Source: an uncultured Prevotella sp. (GTDB lineage: Bacteria; Bacteroidota; Bacteroidia; Bacteroidales; Bacteroidaceae). From it: DNA of 7,224 bases. This document shows, one piece after another, positions 1-4,918 of this stretch. The notes beneath the pieces are model-generated. The model saw nothing but the letters and a program-made list of their open reading frames with translations, was not told the DNA's origin and ran no database searches. The DNA lies in contig USSA01000150.1 in assembly GCA_900557255.1 (NCBI GenBank), positions 1 to 7,224 on the forward strand, given 5' to 3'. The translations under genes were made by a program, and so were the position numbers. Positions within the stretch are counted from its first letter, which is position 1. Each line of letters begins with the position of its first letter.

Positions 1-578
1 AGTATGGCTGTTGCCGTATCATAGAAGATAGTGCAAGCCAAGAGAAGACACGCCCGGAATGGAAGCAACTCATGGATTGTCTGGAACGAGGTGACGAACT
101 GGTCATCTCGAAGTTCAGCAATGCGCTGCGTGGTGTTCGGGAATTGGCGATGTTCCTGGAGTTTTGCAGGGTGAAGGTGATAAGGATAATATCCATTCAA
201 GATAAGATTGACTCAAAGGGTGAGCTATTTCCAAGTACATCAATAGCCGATGTGCTTTTCATGTTCGGTTCGTTGTCAGAAGAGGTCGTTGCCTTGCGCA
301 AGGCTACTGCCCATGTGGAATACATTAAGTCGGGTATCAAACCTGCCAAGAATTCAACTCCAAAGAAAGGTATCGACCGTGAGAGGAATATCGTCAATAT
401 GTATAACAACAACTACACTATCGATGACATCTGGAAGGTCAGCGGCTTCAGGAGCCGCAGCTCGGTGTTCCGCATACTCAACAAGTATGGGGTGAAGCTG
501 AACCGTGGCAAGTTCAGCGGACCGCTTGGCAAGAGAAAGCCCAAGGATGAGAATGGAAATGAGGTTGAAAACGAATAA
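1..578 (+). CDS. Serine-recombinase (resolvase)-like protein with C-terminal HTH, 5' end outside window
   Basis: The frame is open from the left edge (first full codon at position 3) to the TAA at 576-578, giving 191 residues of a protein whose start lies upstream. The visible part matches the second half of a resolvase catalytic domain: an ED-x-AS...RPEW segment, then GDELVISKF, a GV-IRIISI strand and ID-KGELF. A C-terminal helix-turn-helix follows (RERNIVNMY...IDDIWKVSGFRSRSSVFRIL). The nucleophilic serine would be upstream of the window and cannot be checked. Where active resolvases have K-L-D-R-L-G-R this protein reads K-F-S-N-A-L-R, so the usual Asp and first Arg are replaced while the last Arg is kept. 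It may be a regulatory or divergent recombinase. It heads a probable operon with the next two genes (12-nt gap to DUF6155). The family is clear; activity is uncertain. Confidence 0.82.
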   Translation, partial: YGCCRIIEDSASQEKTRPEWKQLMDCLERGDELVISKFSNALRGVRELAMFLEFCRVKVIRIISIQDKIDSKGELFPSTSIADVLFMFGSLSEEVVALRKATAHVEYIKSGIKPAKNSTPKKGIDRERNIVNMYNNNYTIDDIWKVSGFRSRSSVFRILNKYGVKLNRGKFSGPLGKRKPKDENGNEVENE

Positions 579-590
579 GAAAGGATTGCT

Positions 591-1181
591 ATGTCAAAAT
601 CAACGATAAAGAATCTGCTCCAGTCAATGACGAAGGCAGAAATCATAGAAATGGTGCTTGAACTGTATTCCGCCCGAAAGGAAGCCAAGGAATACCTGGA
701 GTTCTATGCCTGTCCTGATGAGAAAGGAAAACTCGAAGAATACAAGAGTATTATCCGTGAGGAGTTCTATCCTAAGAGAAGACGAGAACCACAGACACGC
801 TTTTCCGTTTGCAGAAAGGCTGTGGCTGACTTCAAGAAACTCAAGCCGTCCGCTGATGCCCTTGCGGAACTGATGGTGTCGTATATGGAATGGGCTACCC
901 AGTTCACCTACGACTATGGTGACATGTGGGAACAATACTACGACTCCGTTGAAAACAACTTCGACAAGACTGTCAAGCACATTGCAGCCAACGGACTGTG
1001 GGAGAAATACGACAAGCGACTTCAGCAATGCGTAAAATGGTCTGATGGAAACGGCTATGGCTTTGCAGATGCCATTGCAGATATGTATGAAGAAGGCAAT
1101 GCGATAGACCATGAACTTGCCACAAAATATCCAACCACGAGAATGAGTGAGGCTGAAATAAAAAAGATGTTCGGCAAATGA
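591..1181 (+). CDS. DUF6155 family protein
   Basis: A 196-residue soluble, charged, mostly helical protein. The N-terminal pattern SKSTIKNLLQSMTKAEIIEMV-ELY, the central EFYPKRRREPQ-R-S-CRKAVADFKKL segment and the ALAELMVSYME-A--FT stretch resemble the DUF6155 family, small Bacteroidetes proteins of unknown function. The ATG at 591 is preceded by AAAGGA six bases upstream, a comparatively good ribosome binding site for this group, and lies 12 nt after the recombinase-like gene. Its stop overlaps the start of the DUF1294 gene in an ATGA arrangement, so these genes are probably co-transcribed and translationally coupled. No catalytic motif, signal peptide or membrane segment is visible. The family call comes from recalled sequence pattern and was not checked by search; no function is proposed. 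Confidence 0.8.
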   Translation: MSKSTIKNLLQSMTKAEIIEMVLELYSARKEAKEYLEFYACPDEKGKLEEYKSIIREEFYPKRRREPQTRFSVCRKAVADFKKLKPSADALAELMVSYMEWATQFTYDYGDMWEQYYDSVENNFDKTVKHIAANGLWEKYDKRLQQCVKWSDGNGYGFADAIADMYEEGNAIDHELATKYPTTRMSEAEIKKMFGK

Positions 1182-1435
1182 ATTGGCTACACTTTATAAT
1201 AGCTTATCTTTTACTTGTCAATGTCATAACGTTCTTTACTTACGGCATTGACAAGTATAAGGCTAAGAAAGGGAAATGGCGCATTTCGGAGACGACACTC
1301 TTGCTAATGGCGTATTTGGGTGGCAGTATAGGTGCAGGGCTTGGGATGAAGGCTTTTCATCACAAGACCATGCACAAGAAGTTTTATATAGTGGTGCCGA
1401 CATTCATCATACTGCAACTTGCGTTTGCGGTATAG
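1178..1435 (+). CDS. DUF1294 family small membrane protein
   Basis: An 85-residue hydrophobic protein with about three membrane segments: residues 4-24 (LHFIIAYLLLVNVITFFTYG), about 40-57 (TLLLMAYLGGSIGAGLGM) and 69-85 (FYIVVPTFIILQLAFAV). Family hallmarks are the DKYKAKKGKWRISE motif after the first helix, the LGGSIGAGLGM glycine-rich helix and the HHKTMHKKFY motif. Length and motif order are typical of stand-alone DUF1294 proteins. These are predicted inner-membrane proteins of unknown role, in other bacteria sometimes fused to a cold-shock domain. The ATG shares four bases (ATGA) with the stop of the upstream DUF6155 gene, suggesting translational coupling. Its 3' end is convergent with, and slightly overlapped by, a doubtful minus-strand frame. 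I see no terminator between them. Confidence 0.9.
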   Translation: MNWLHFIIAYLLLVNVITFFTYGIDKYKAKKGKWRISETTLLLMAYLGGSIGAGLGMKAFHHKTMHKKFYIVVPTFIILQLAFAV

Positions 1436-1589
1436 TTTGCCTATAAGTGTCTTGCAGCATAGGCATACAATTTCCTTCCACAAAGCCATTGCTATCTGCG
1501 CACGAAAAAGCACGCAAGATGTTCTGACCTTGTGGAATAACATTATTGGCAGACAAGTCATTTCCCTTATCTGTCTCTTCTGAAATCAT
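1407..1589 (-). CDS. Hypothetical 60-aa protein (doubtful)
   Basis: A 60-residue polar frame starting MISEETDKGNDLSANNV with three cysteines in its middle (FSCADSNGFVEGNCMPML). It lies on the strand of the phosphoribosyltransferase/SLOG operon, downstream of it, and its start overlaps the end of a 37-codon frame by 23 nt. Its last 29 bases run antisense to the end of the DUF1294 gene. The same frame is open upstream without an ATG (ERSKAFSTETSE precedes the Met), so a frameshift from the 37-codon frame would give one longer protein. No family is recognised. Composition looks protein-like but nothing else supports it. Confidence 0.3.
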   Translation of the reverse strand: MISEETDKGNDLSANNVIPQGQNILRAFSCADSNGFVEGNCMPMLQDTYRQTIPQTQVAV

Positions 1590-1680
1590 TTCGCTTGTCT
1601 CCGTGGAAAAGGCTTTTGAGCGTTCCGCCCAAAGCCTTGAACACGAAGAACACCACGAACAAAGATACGATGTCGTTCAT
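1567..1680 (-). CDS. Possible 37-aa single-pass membrane microprotein
   Basis: A short frame 19 nt downstream of the SLOG gene on the same strand. It encodes MNDIVSLFVVFFVFKALGG followed by a basic tail (LKSLFHGDKRNDFRRDR). Residues 4-19 form one strongly hydrophobic helix, the classic look of a membrane microprotein with a positive cytoplasmic end. No Shine-Dalgarno sequence is evident, which is normal for this group. It could be a genuine last gene of the operon, the N-terminal part of a frameshifted gene continuing into the 60-aa frame, or chance. No family is recognised. Confidence 0.33.
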   Translation of the reverse strand: MNDIVSLFVVFFVFKALGGTLKSLFHGDKRNDFRRDR

Positions 1681-1699
1681 AAGCTATAGTTTTCGTTTA

Positions 1700-2212
1700 T
1701 TATACTTGTGTCTTGTACAGATTGATGATGTCCATCCCCATCGACTTGGCTTTTCGGCAAGTGTAGAACGTGCCGCCCTTGGGCTTGCCATCGAAGAAAG
1801 CAATCAGTCCGCACGAATGAGAAAGCATATAATCATTTCGTCTGAACAAGCATCCATTGAAATAGTACTTACTCAACAGGATAGCATCGTCCGCCTTGTC
1901 AAGAATATCCCAATAGCGGTCTTGCTCCCTTGCGCTCCACCTCTCGTTCTGACCGTCATAGGGAATGACGGCAATAAGTTTCAGATTGGGAAGTTCCACT
2001 TTCAATGAAATCACCTCCTCGGCTGCCAACATATCGAAACCGAGTGCCATGCCACAATAGAAATTGGTGATGCCCATAGCATAGAGCAGCCTTATCTTGC
2101 CCCTCAGTTTCTTCCTTATCTCGTCCTTGCGGTCTTCCGCTATCGTGCGATGTCCCGAAAAAGCCACGGAATTGGCTTTGATGTACTTTGTCTTATCCAT
2201 ATCACTTTGCAT
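1700..2212 (-). CDS. SLOG-superfamily (DUF1273/YspA-like) nucleotide-binding protein
   Basis: From the ATG at 2212 this is 170 residues; an ATG four codons later (2200) is an equally reasonable start. A longer frame upstream only reads through the preceding gene. SLOG/DUF1273 features appear in order: a first strand ending in the FSGHR signature (residues 18-22), a G-MALG-D--AAEE ligand-binding loop (54-66), IPYDGQNERW (83-92), a helix with RRNDYML (124-130), and a C-terminal strand-loop IAFFDGKPKGGT (137-148) before a last helix. SLOG proteins are Rossmann-like folds related to DprA and LOG, which bind nucleotides or nucleotide-derived ligands; the exact ligand here is unknown. The start overlaps the 3' end of the phosphoribosyltransferase gene by 11 nt (or follows its stop by one base), so the two are probably translated together and may act on the same small molecule. 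Confidence 0.87.
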   Translation of the reverse strand: MQSDMDKTKYIKANSVAFSGHRTIAEDRKDEIRKKLRGKIRLLYAMGITNFYCGMALGFDMLAAEEVISLKVELPNLKLIAVIPYDGQNERWSAREQDRYWDILDKADDAILLSKYYFNGCLFRRNDYMLSHSCGLIAFFDGKPKGGTFYTCRKAKSMGMDIINLYKTQV

Positions 2213-2780
2213 ATTTATAGTGTGTGCGTCCCAAGAAAAGACCTCCCAATACGTTTCCGCCAAACATTTCCAACTGATTGGCAAAAATGGCATAGCTTGC
2301 GCCGGTCGTTACCACATCATCGAAAACATAGATGTCCTTGCCCTTGAAGTAGGCTTCATCAAACTCAATCACTTGTGTCTTAGTGATGCTCTTTCCCTTG
2401 TCATGGCGGTGCTCGTGTACTGCCAAGCGGTCGCCTGAAACGGATATGTGCGAATAGCCGTTGATGATACCGCAAAGCTCGCTCACACGATTACAGAAAG
2501 CCATATATCGGCTCTCGTTCTTGGCTTGGGTGCTGGCTGGTACACATACAAACACGATGTCCTTTATCTTCTCACCACAAACTTTGATAAGATGTGCTGC
2601 GGTCATTTGCGCCACCTTCTCAAAAGCGTTGTCCCTTGCATCCTTGAACGCCCAAATCAGTTGGCGTGCAGCCACTGCGTCCTCGCCCACATTGCGAACT
2701 CTCACAGGAAAATACTTCAAGAAGAAATCCATCCTCTTGCTCAGCTGTTTCTTGATGTTGTCGTCTATCATTCTTGCCAT
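2202..2780 (-). CDS. Phosphoribosyltransferase-domain protein (ComF-like)
   Basis: A 192-residue cytosolic protein. Its decisive feature is the PRPP-binding signature at about residues 150-162, IYVFDDVVTTGAS, with the paired acidic residues and T-T-G loop that hold the ribose phosphate of PRPP in type I phosphoribosyltransferases. An earlier DIVFVCVPAST strand (about 74-84) fits the conserved strand plus loop that binds pyrophosphate. The hydrophobic strand GGNVLGGLFLGRT follows the motif. The N-terminal 60 residues are helical and not typical of purine salvage enzymes, so the base substrate cannot be named; ComF-like orphan members of this fold also lack an assigned reaction. It is the first gene of a minus-strand operon with the SLOG gene. 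The leader upstream has an A-rich tract and a five-codon mini-frame. Confidence 0.88.
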   Translation of the reverse strand: MARMIDDNIKKQLSKRMDFFLKYFPVRVRNVGEDAVAARQLIWAFKDARDNAFEKVAQMTAAHLIKVCGEKIKDIVFVCVPASTQAKNESRYMAFCNRVSELCGIINGYSHISVSGDRLAVHEHRHDKGKSITKTQVIEFDEAYFKGKDIYVFDDVVTTGASYAIFANQLEMFGGNVLGGLFLGRTHYKYAK

Positions 2781-2846
2781 AGTCGGAAAAATTATTGTGT
2801 TAAACTCATTTTTTTATTTTCCCTATTTTCGGAAGCCTTTCGGCTT
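2781..2846 (-). promoter_or_regulatory. Leader of the phosphoribosyltransferase operon
   Basis: On the minus strand the leader contains AAAATAGGGAAAATAAAAAA, then ATG and a five-codon frame (MSLTQ, stop) ending 11 nt before the gene. Almost the same block, AAATTAGGGAATAAAAAA followed by ATGA, precedes the 193-aa gene at 5943-5965. A small hairpin (AAGCC-TTTC-GGCTT, 2833-2846) lies just upstream. AGGGA is a plausible ribosome binding site for the mini-frame, which may be a leader peptide or mark the preferred entry site. I find no perfect minus-strand promoter; CTCCTTTG at 2879-2872 is a weak -7 candidate. Confidence 0.4.
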
Positions 2847-2853
2847 GCCCGAG

Positions 2854-3016
2854 GGATATTTTTCCGCCACGCAAAGGAGTTGGAAGGCAAAAAGACAAAT
2901 CGGAAGCGAAAAATACGCTCTATATGCAAGGCACATAGAGGAAGATTTTTTGAAAAGCATCCATGATGCCCAATTTGGCATTTGCCACGCAACTAGTACC
3001 TTTGCGGAAAATATCC
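2854..3016. repeat. Imperfect inverted repeat flanking the divergent promoter region
   Basis: The minus strand at 2877-2854 reads CCTTTGC-GTGGC-GGAAAAATATCC. The plus strand at 2999-3016 reads CCTTTGC-GGAAAATATCC. The two copies face outward, differ by a four- to five-base insertion, and each includes a CCTTTGC box. In the plus copy this box is the -7 element of a consensus promoter. The arrangement suggests a duplicated, inverted promoter-proximal sequence shared by the leftward operon and the rightward unit. Confidence 0.5.
2974..3004 (+). promoter_or_regulatory. Bacteroidetes-type promoter (unit A)
   Basis: TTTG at 2974-2977, a 19-bp spacer, then TACCTTTG at 2997-3004 match the Bacteroidetes housekeeping consensus (-33 TTTG, -7 TAnnTTTG, 19-21 bp apart) exactly. 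Transcription would start near 3010 and run right, away from the phosphoribosyltransferase gene, into about 700 bp with no convincing protein gene. It opens with a seven-codon frame (MDEMKWL). Confidence 0.65.
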
Positions 3017-3432
3017 GAAGCGGCAAAGACGATGGACGAAATGAAATGGTTATAAGTGCTACTACATAAGATTACAACAAGAAAAGGGTGGGTGTGGAAC
3101 TGCGCCATCAGTGCAATTCCGCAAGGGAGGGACGAAGTGCTATAAAGAGAGAATGGCTTGCCGATTATAACAGAAGGACGGAACAAAGATGCAGCAGGAG
3201 TAATTGGGAAACTCTCTTGGCATTCATGCCGAGTGTGTTTCCGCTCCAGCCTTCATGCCATGTGGCTTATTGCAGTAGCGACAGTTGGTCGCCACAGTCA
3301 AGGGGCCTTTTGGCATGAAATCTTTGTGACGGCTATAAAAGGGAAAACCATGGATTATAAAAGGAATACAAGAAGCGAGTATAAAAGATATGGGTGGGAG
3401 TGAAACTGCGCAACAGCCAGACAAGCTATCCC

Positions 3433-3502
3433 ACGAAAGGGGTGGCATTGGTAGACAGCATGTAAGTGACGGTTGCGTCACGGATGCCGTTAGCCAATGC
3501 CA
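3433..3502 (+). other. Nested stem: 9-bp outer helix enclosing a 6-bp hairpin
   Basis: TGGCATTGG at 3433-3441 is exactly complementary to CCAATGCCA at 3494-3502. The enclosed segment holds a second perfect hairpin, GTGACG-GTTG-CGTCAC at 3466-3481. Two perfect nested helices within 70 bases are unlikely by chance and suggest a folded RNA or a cruciform DNA site. Confidence 0.6.
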
Positions 3503-3533
3503 TTCTGTTCGTGCTTGTCCTTCGGCAAATGGC

Positions 3534-3577
3534 CATTCTTCATCTTTCGGGATGTTACTCCCGATAAATGAAGAATG
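3534..3577 (+). other. Long hairpin, 10 + 6 bp
   Basis: CATTCTTCAT (3534-3543) pairs perfectly with ATGAAGAATG (3568-3577). Inside, TCGGGA (3547-3552) pairs with TCCCGA (3559-3564) across the six-base loop TGTTAC, with a short CTT/TAA internal loop between the helices. No T-tract follows on either strand, so it does not look like a simple terminator. It is one of the strongest inverted repeats in the window and could be a protein-binding dyad or an RNA stem. Confidence 0.65.
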
Positions 3578-3675
3578 TCGCTTTGACGAACTGTTGGTGC
3601 GGTTTCGCAGATGGGTGGGACGAAGCGGTAAAAAAGAAAGGTGATTTGGCAGATATAAAGGGAACTCGTAATGGC

Positions 3676-3718
3676 GGTTATAAGAGTAAACTTGCTAATA
3701 GTGGCTATAAAAGTAAAC
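3676..3718 (+). repeat. Tandem pair GGYTATAARAGTAAAC
   Basis: GGTTATAAGAGTAAAC at 3676-3691 and GGCTATAAAAGTAAAC at 3703-3718 are 27 bp apart with two differences. Related TATAAAAG words occur at 3334, 3356, 3380, 3654 and 4801. In one frame the pair reads GGYKSKLANSGYKSKHG. A meaning at DNA, RNA or peptide level cannot be decided from sequence. Confidence 0.5.
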
Positions 3719-3730
3719 ATGGTTGTATGA

Positions 3731-3758
3731 GCAAAACAAAAGCGACCGAAGCCGCTTT
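3731..3758 (-). terminator. Intrinsic terminator of ssb (UUCG tetraloop)
   Basis: On the minus strand AAAGCGGC-TTCG-GTCGCTTT forms an eight-pair stem with one G-U pair and a very stable UUCG loop (3758-3739), followed directly by TTTGTTTTGC. It lies 26 nt after the ssb stop. On the plus strand the G-U becomes an A-C mismatch and the T-tract is poorer, so leftward transcripts are the main target. Confidence 0.85.
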
Positions 3759-3783
3759 GTTTATTGGAGAGAATGAAGAAATC

Positions 3784-4167
3784 CTATTTCTTGCCTTTCT
3801 TGGTAGGCTTTTCAGGCTCTGCCGCTGGAGTTTCCTCCTTGTCTGGTGTAGGATAGAACTTGTTTGCGATGAAGACGATGCGGTTGTGCTTGGTGCCTTG
3901 CTGATCAACCCACTCATCTGGCTTGAAGTAGCCCTCGACGGTGAGCATGGTTCCCTTCTGCAGCTTGTCGAAAGAGTCAACATGCTCATTCTTGCGCCAT
4001 GCCTCCATGTTCATGAAAGCTGATACTCTGTTGGTTTCCTCACCATTCTTCTCCTGACGGCTGACTGCCAATGAGAAACGTGCTACTGAAGCGTTGGTGA
4101 ACTGACGGATTTCTGCGTTGTTGCCTACGAATCCTGTTACTACGAAAGTGTTCTCGATCTTTTTCAT
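3784..4167 (-). CDS. ssb: Single-stranded DNA-binding protein
   Basis: A 127-residue SSB built around one OB fold (about residues 1-108): start MKKIENTFVVTGFVG, the strand SVARFSLAVSRQEKN, the loop NRVSAFMNMEAWRK, the KGTMLTVEGYFKPDEW strand pair and NRIVFIANKFYP. SSBs coat single-stranded DNA during replication, repair and conjugative transfer. The C-terminus is short and basic (EPEKPTKKGKK); the acidic D-D-D-x-P-F-like tip with which chromosomal SSBs recruit partners is absent, a trait I associate with plasmid or element-borne forms. The gene stands alone, with a strong terminator 26 nt downstream and a divergent plus-strand promoter-like box at 4371. No consensus promoter is seen; TAAGTTTC after a TTTG 16 bp upstream is a weak candidate. 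The identification is firm. Confidence 0.95.
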   Translation of the reverse strand: MKKIENTFVVTGFVGNNAEIRQFTNASVARFSLAVSRQEKNGEETNRVSAFMNMEAWRKNEHVDSFDKLQKGTMLTVEGYFKPDEWVDQQGTKHNRIVFIANKFYPTPDKEETPAAEPEKPTKKGKK

Positions 4168-4449
4168 ATTGAATTACTTTTTGAAGTGAAACTTAATTTT
4201 TACATGCAATTCAAAAGCAGGGATGTGGCACATGAGGGCAGCACCATGAAAATCGACTATAATACTCGTTTTCTGTTGGCGGTGAGGAGAAAAAGGAAGA
4301 CTATCGGCTATTTTATTGGTCACAGCGAAGCGACCGCACAAGACGGATTCCATCTGTCGAAGCATCACGCTACCTTTGCATAGGAAAAATAGTGGCTTCA
4401 AAAAATCGGTAATTCAGAAAAGGACGCAAGAACACCGTAACAGCATCGT
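4168..4449. other. Intergenic region between ssb and unit B
   Basis: About 280 bp between divergent transcripts. A plus-strand frame at 4246-4383 (45 codons, basic, MKIDYNTRFLLAVRRKRK at the start) ends inside the TACCTTTGC box, so it is probably incidental. I find no strong hairpin here and no recognisable protein. Confidence 0.4.
4371..4378 (+). promoter_or_regulatory. Promoter -7 box (unit B)
   Basis: TACCTTTG, followed by C, is identical over nine bases to the -7 boxes at 2997 and 6119. No TTTG is present 19-21 bp upstream (the region reads GGATTCCATCTG), so the -33 element is weak or absent. It lies on the plus strand, divergent from ssb, about 70 nt before the first short frame of unit B. 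Confidence 0.42.
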
Positions 4450-4629
4450 ATGGCTCAATCATTTGTAGCAACCATCACCAATACAAAACACGTTTCCATG
4501 GCGTGTGCCGTCATAAACAATGGTAAACCAACAGGCAATACACTTTTCCGCATGGAGGGTGGTCGCATGAGCATATTGACAAAGACAAGTAGAAGGAGAA
4601 CCTTCTTCGAAGGCTACTCCTATTTGTAG
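4450..4629 (+). CDS. Hypothetical 59-aa basic protein
   Basis: A short frame beginning MAQSFVATITNTKHVSM and ending RRRTFFEGYSYL. The first half is beta-like and the second half is basic (SILTKTSRRR). It starts about 70 nt downstream of the TACCTTTGC box and is followed 12 nt later by another short frame on the same strand. No Shine-Dalgarno sequence is seen, and no family is recognised. The antisense frame over the same bases (4653-4459) starts with no promoter context, so the plus frame is preferred. It may be a real small protein or chance. Confidence 0.33.
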   Translation: MAQSFVATITNTKHVSMACAVINNGKPTGNTLFRMEGGRMSILTKTSRRRTFFEGYSYL

Positions 4630-4641
4630 AGGAAGGTAAGC

Positions 4642-4797
4642 ATGAGCAACCAACTACAATCGCAATGCTGCAAACAAGATCCATCCTCAGACACAAGGCT
4701 TCGTTGTACGAAAAGCTCCAAGAAAGGCGTAGTCGCAGATTTTATCTCATACAAAGAGGCAGGTCGCCATTTGGCGAATACAACCATCAAAGCATAG
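4642..4797 (+). CDS. Hypothetical 51-aa protein, open beyond its TAG stop
   Basis: It starts MSNQLQSQCCKQDPSSD and contains a basic KSSKKG stretch and FISYKEAGRHLANTT. A GGAAGG sequence lies six bases before the ATG, a good ribosome binding site here. After the TAG at 4795-4797 the same frame stays open for 32 more codons (PYKSLSANEEVSL...ILLAERKKDAWQA) through the hairpin at 4814-4839, to a TAA. That may reflect an ancestral longer gene with a nonsense change. No family is recognised. Its position downstream of the 59-aa frame suggests a small two-frame unit. Confidence 0.33.
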   Translation: MSNQLQSQCCKQDPSSDTRLRCTKSSKKGVVADFISYKEAGRHLANTTIKA

Positions 4798-4813
4798 CCA
4801 TATAAAAGTTTAT

Positions 4814-4839
4814 CGGCAAACGAAGAAGTGAGTTTGCCG
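4814..4839 (+). terminator. Hairpin at the end of unit B
   Basis: CGGCAAAC (4814-4821) is perfectly complementary to GTTTGCCG (4832-4839) with a ten-base loop. It lies 17 nt after the last short frame of unit B. The following T-tract is weak (TTTCATAC), so termination is plausible but not certain. Confidence 0.45.
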
Positions 4840-4857
4840 TTTCATACAAAAGGAATT

Positions 4858-4874
4858 TTACTGGCGGAAAGAAA
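4858..4874 (-). repeat. 17-bp motif, copy 1
   Basis: On the minus strand this reads TTTCTTTCCGCCAGTAA, identical to copies at 6277-6293 (minus) and 6450-6466 (plus). It directly follows the terminator of the 193-84-58 operon, its first bases forming the end of the T-tract. The plus-strand flank CATACAAAAGG is also similar to that of copy 2 (CATACAAGAG). Confidence 0.8.
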
Positions 4875-4910
4875 AAAAGATGCCTGGCAAGCATAATTCC
4901 CACCAAGCAT
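4871..4910 (-). terminator. Terminator of the 193-84-58 operon
   Basis: On the minus strand ATGCTTGG (4910-4903) pairs with CCAGGCAT (4887-4880), eight pairs with one G-U, across a 15-base loop, followed by CTTTTTTTC. It begins nine nt after the stop of the 58-aa gene and is a standard intrinsic terminator. Confidence 0.75.
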
Positions 4911-4918
4911 TCTTTTCG

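Larger units (their letters stand above)
3086..3636 (+). repeat. Diverged short repeats in unit A
   Basis: GGGTGGG-[T/A]-GTG-[G/A]-AACTGCGC occurs at 3086-3105 and 3392-3411. A related word, GGG-[A/T]-GGGACGAAG followed by a [T/A]AAA-rich run, occurs at 3125-3147 and 3613-3636. The members of each pair are about 305 and 490 bp apart, all on the plus strand. They suggest that parts of unit A arose by internal duplication. Confidence 0.45.
3010..3730 (+). ncRNA. Gene-poor, hairpin-rich unit A; possible non-coding transcript
   Basis: This stretch lies between a consensus promoter and the ssb terminator. Reading frames in it (for example 3088-3318 and 3390-3644 plus) have no recognisable family, and frames overlap on both strands without a clear winner. 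What stands out is structure: hairpins at 3216-3233 (CTTGGCA/TGCCGAG), 3278-3292 (GCGAC/GTCGC), a nested pair at 3433-3502, and a 17-bp hairpin at 3534-3577. Short repeats recur: GGGTGGG-x-GTG-x-AACTGCGC at 3086 and 3392, GGGxGGGACGAAG at 3125 and 3613, and many TATAAAAG-like words. It may be a structured RNA, a run of tiny translated frames, or a decayed gene. Ends are approximate and the RNA call is an inference from promoter plus structure. Confidence 0.33.

Noticed and set aside
1595..2008. 137-codon plus-strand frame
   Set aside because: It is antisense to the SLOG gene, which has clear family motifs.
2461..3069. 202-codon plus-strand frame ending past the unit A promoter
   Set aside because: Its first half is antisense to the phosphoribosyltransferase gene, and the tail runs through the promoter and hairpins. 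The tail frame looks fairly protein-like, but regulatory use of this DNA explains it better.
3141..3718. CRISPR array suggested by repeated TATAAAAG words
   Set aside because: The repeats are short, unevenly spaced and diverged, with no uniform spacers and no cas genes nearby.
3568..4023. 151-codon plus-strand frame
   Set aside because: More than half of it is antisense to the secure ssb gene and it crosses the ssb terminator; only its first part (YKSK repeat) lies in free sequence.
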